Notes under the pieces: model-generated | Told to the model about the DNA's origin: nothing | What the model saw: only the letters and a program-made list of their open reading frames with translations | The model's database searches: none | Part shown: in pieces, positions 4,436 to 6,457 of the stretch | How positions within the stretch are numbered: the first letter of the stretch is position 1 | Layout: every line of letters starts with the position of its first letter | Made by a program: the position numbers and the translations under genes | Origin: Actinomycetota bacterium | GTDB taxonomy: Bacteria > Actinomycetota > Actinomycetes > S36-B12 | Direction of reading: 5' to 3' | Length of the DNA: 6,457 nucleotides | NCBI GenBank assembly: GCA_027729865.1 | Contig: JAQCBM010000108.1 | Span: forward strand, 1 to 6,457

Positions 4436-4927
4436 ATGAGACTTCGTAGCGTCGTCGCAATTCCCCTGCTGATTGTCGGATTCATGGCCACTAGCACGCA
4501 GGCTCAAGCCGCCAGCGAGCGCGAAGTGGTCCGGGTCTACCACCAGGCAGTCACGCCTATCGCCACGAGCGGAAGCGGAATCGGCATGGTGCGGACGTTC
4601 TTCATCCCGATGGCCGTGGATGGCAAAGCCGCAGACGGCCAATACCTCAGTGGAACGCTGACCACACTTGCGGAGAACGTGAGTGACGGCCAGGAGTTGC
4701 GTGCATCGAACTTGACGTTCGTCTTCGGTGATGAGGCCGATCAACTCGTCGTCGGTGGTGTATCTCTCTACCCGCCCGCAGGTGCCACATTGGCGCCAGG
4801 AACCAAGACGGTGCGCCCTGTGCTCGGTGGATCGGGCAAGTACGACGGCGCTCGCGGGCAAGCGGTCTCACGCAACTACGGAGCTCAGGGGTGGACGCAT
4901 ACCTTCCGGATCGTGTTACCCGACTGA
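4436..4927 (+). CDS. Secreted protein, probable allene-oxide-cyclase/dirigent-like barrel
   Basis: The product has 163 residues. It starts with a clear Sec signal peptide: basic MRLR, hydrophobic core VVAIPLLIVGFMA, and an AQA-type cleavage site near residue 25. The ATG at 4436 is preceded by AAGG eight bases upstream, and it places the signal peptide correctly. The mature part is rich in alternating beta-strand patterns (YLSGTLTTLAENVSDG, NLTFVFGDE). It carries VLGGSGKYDGARGQAV (129-144), like the 'GGTGxYxGARG' signature of AOC-barrel and dirigent-like proteins, and ends in a strand THTFRIVLPD. Known family members are small eight-stranded barrels, and many bacterial ones have no assigned activity. 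The family call is by eye and moderately certain; export is well supported. The 3' end overlaps the MFS gene by 12 bp. Confidence 0.75.
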   Translation: MRLRSVVAIPLLIVGFMATSTQAQAASEREVVRVYHQAVTPIATSGSGIGMVRTFFIPMAVDGKAADGQYLSGTLTTLAENVSDGQELRASNLTFVFGDEADQLVVGGVSLYPPAGATLAPGTKTVRPVLGGSGKYDGARGQAVSRNYGAQGWTHTFRIVLPD

Positions 4928-6457
4928 CGCAGCGTCTTTCTTCGCGTACTCGTTCAGGAGCGAAGTCTCTTGGGACTTGCCCGGGTAGGCGAAGAACACC
5001 AGCACGGCGCCAAGCGCAATTGCGGCGGCGGCTGCTCCGTACGCCCAGTTACCGCCCGATAAAAAGGATTCTCGCGCGGCACTGGTAATGGCTTGCGCAT
5101 ACTGCGGGTACTGCTCGCCCAGTTTCTGTGCACTCGAGTAGGACAGCTGCAACGTGGCCTCGGTCTCCGAAGTCACCTTCGAGGCATCGGGGGAATTACC
5201 GATCTGCTTGGCCATCGAGAATGCATACCCCGCGGTCAAGACCGAACCGAGGATCGCCTGCATGATCGAGCCACCGAGATCGCGCTGCAGATCGGTGGTG
5301 CCGCTGGCCATGCCAACGCGGGTGACGGGGACCGAACTGGTCAGGGCGCGTGATGCGGGGGTAAGGACGAGAGCGGCCCCCACTCCGATGAGCAGGTAAG
5401 ACAGTCCGACCTGCCAGTAGGGCGTGTTCTCCTTCCAGGCGATCAGCATGATGATGAACGCAGGGAAGATGCTGGCGTAGCCGAGCAGCATCGTGTCCCG
5501 TGAGCCAAGTTTCATGACGAGCTTCGCTGAGGTGGGAGCGATCGCGATCATGCCGACCGCTGCCGGCAACACAGCAAGACCGGAACCGAACGTGGAGTAG
5601 TCCAGCACGTTCTGCAAGAACTGCTGACCGATGAACATCGCACCCATCAAGGAACCGAACGCGACCATGCCACCGAGAGCGGCAACCCAGAAGAGTCGTC
5701 GCTTGGCGATCTGCAGGTCGTAAAGCGGATTGGATGCACGCTTCTCGTGGGCGACGAAGATGCCGGCGATCACCAAGGAGACTGCGATGAGAATCAGTGC
5801 GCGGGTGATGCCACCAGGTGATGCAATGACTCCGAGCCCGATCACGAGAGCGGCCACCATGAAGACTGTGAGAACACCGCCCAAGTGATCGACGGCGTCC
5901 TTGGATTCGTTGACGTGCGCGGGTACTGCGATGACGACAAGCACGAGCGTGAGCAGCGCCGGGATGATGGCGATGAGAAACACCGAGCCCCACCACAACT
6001 GCTCGAGCAGCGCGCCGGCGATGACGGGACCGAGAACCGCACCCCCACCGCTCACACCCGACCACAGCGCGATCGCCTTCACGCGTTTGGGGCCGGACGC
6101 CCAGATCGCGGTGATGAGCGCAAGGGTGGTCGGGTAAGCCATACCCGCCGCGATGCCGGTGAAGATACGTCCGAATACAAGGAGGTCCGCAGTTGGTGCC
6201 CAGGCGGAAATGATGCTCGCCGGAACGGTGAGGATCATGCCCAGGCTGAGCATGAGCTTGCGTCCGTACCGATCTCCAAGTGCGCCGAGGTAAAGAACGC
6301 TCATCGCCAGGCCGAGCGTGCAACCGACAGCGATCAAGTTGAGTTGCGTTTGGCTCGCATCGAGCGATGAACCGATATCGGGAAGGGCGACGTTCGCGAC
6401 GCTGAGGTTGATGTTCGCGACGATCGCACCCAAGATCAGCGCCGTCAGTACGAGTCC
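4916..6457 (-). CDS. MFS transporter, DHA2 (14-TM) drug/proton antiporter type, N-terminus outside window
   Basis: The open frame runs to the right edge, giving 513 residues with the start beyond it. The first visible segment is already TM1 leading into SVANVALPDIG, so little is missing. Features of the 14-TM DHA2 family: NVALP (22-26), motif A GALGDRYGRKLML (58-70), motif C GVSGGGAVLGPVIAGAL (134-150), central extra helices and a last helix before the basic tail PGKSQETSLLNEYAKKD. Members export drugs, dyes or metabolites using the proton gradient. The usual Asp of the TM1 motif 'LDxTIVNVALP' is Asn here (N17 in the visible part), which may change coupling or substrate charge. A TTG at 6433 is an internal codon and not the start. 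Substrate unknown; no adjacent regulator is in the window. Confidence 0.88.
   Translation of the reverse strand, partial: GLVLTALILGAIVANINLSVANVALPDIGSSLDASQTQLNLIAVGCTLGLAMSVLYLGALGDRYGRKLMLSLGMILTVPASIISAWAPTADLLVFGRIFTGIAAGMAYPTTLALITAIWASGPKRVKAIALWSGVSGGGAVLGPVIAGALLEQLWWGSVFLIAIIPALLTLVLVVIAVPAHVNESKDAVDHLGGVLTVFMVAALVIGLGVIASPGGITRALILIAVSLVIAGIFVAHEKRASNPLYDLQIAKRRLFWVAALGGMVAFGSLMGAMFIGQQFLQNVLDYSTFGSGLAVLPAAVGMIAIAPTSAKLVMKLGSRDTMLLGYASIFPAFIIMLIAWKENTPYWQVGLSYLLIGVGAALVLTPASRALTSSVPVTRVGMASGTTDLQRDLGGSIMQAILGSVLTAGYAFSMAKQIGNSPDASKVTSETEATLQLSYSSAQKLGEQYPQYAQAITSAARESFLSGGNWAYGAAAAAIALGAVLVFFAYPGKSQETSLLNEYAKKDAASVG

Noticed and set aside
4413..4460. TTG at 4460 as start of the SDR
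   Set aside because: It is a rare start codon without a good ribosome binding site. It would overlap the divergent gene start and adds 16 residues not expected in a FabG-like enzyme.
5196..6323. 375-codon minus-strand open frame in another frame of the MFS gene
   Set aside because: It is rich in His and Arg and lacks membrane segments or motifs. It is a shadow of the GC-rich transporter gene.
1..6457. CRISPR array, retron, phage lysis or conjugation genes
   Set aside because: There are no regularly spaced short repeats, no reverse transcriptase, integrase or relaxase frame on either strand. The only repeats are the two tRNA-derived copies.

Overview
The window looks like chromosomal DNA of a high-GC Gram-positive actinobacterium, most likely of the Mycobacteriales (Rhodococcus, Gordonia or Mycobacterium type). 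Reasons: GC-rich codon use, frequent GTG starts, tightly packed genes, and two tRNA-Phe fragments whose 3' half resembles actinobacterial tRNA-Phe. The first ~700 bases are visibly less GC-rich and nearly gene-free, and read like accessory DNA. The rest reads like ordinary metabolic chromosome.

Left part (1-1340). A minus-strand gene runs off the left edge. Its first 53 residues look like the leader domain of the nitrile-hydratase-like (NHLP) family, found on RiPP precursors and on nitrile hydratase alpha subunits. A gap without genes follows; it holds a lone tRNA T-arm-like hairpin and a 9-bp stem-loop. Two 94-bp direct repeats, 707 bp apart and 86% identical, each end in the 3' half of a tRNA-Phe gene with no 5' half. 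They closely bracket a YefM-YoeB type toxin-antitoxin operon with a two-palindrome operator. This looks like nested attachment-site remnants of integrative elements at a tRNA-Phe locus. The intact tRNA would be expected to the left of the window.

Middle (1405-3624). On the minus strand lies a thiamine-diphosphate-dependent 2-oxo-acid decarboxylase (indolepyruvate/pyruvate decarboxylase type) in which Gln stands where a catalytic Glu is usual. Immediately downstream and in the same frame is a decayed PhnB-like VOC/glyoxalase-fold gene with an internal in-frame deletion and no start codon. Divergent from the decarboxylase is a 48-residue zinc-ribbon protein, behind an intergenic region that holds a perfect 12-bp palindrome.

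Right part (3621-6457). A classical short-chain dehydrogenase (minus), a small secreted protein probably of the allene-oxide-cyclase/dirigent barrel type (plus) and a 14-TM DHA2-type MFS transporter (minus, cut by the right edge) are packed with almost no spacing. Two convergent pairs overlap at their stop codons (4 and 12 bp), and the divergent pair is separated by only 23 bp.

Functional link (inference only): a decarboxylase making aldehydes and an SDR could act on related carbonyl compounds, with the MFS pump as exporter. Nothing in the sequence proves a shared pathway. The most unusual items are the truncated NHLP-leader gene at the edge and the tRNA-derived repeats around the toxin-antitoxin module.
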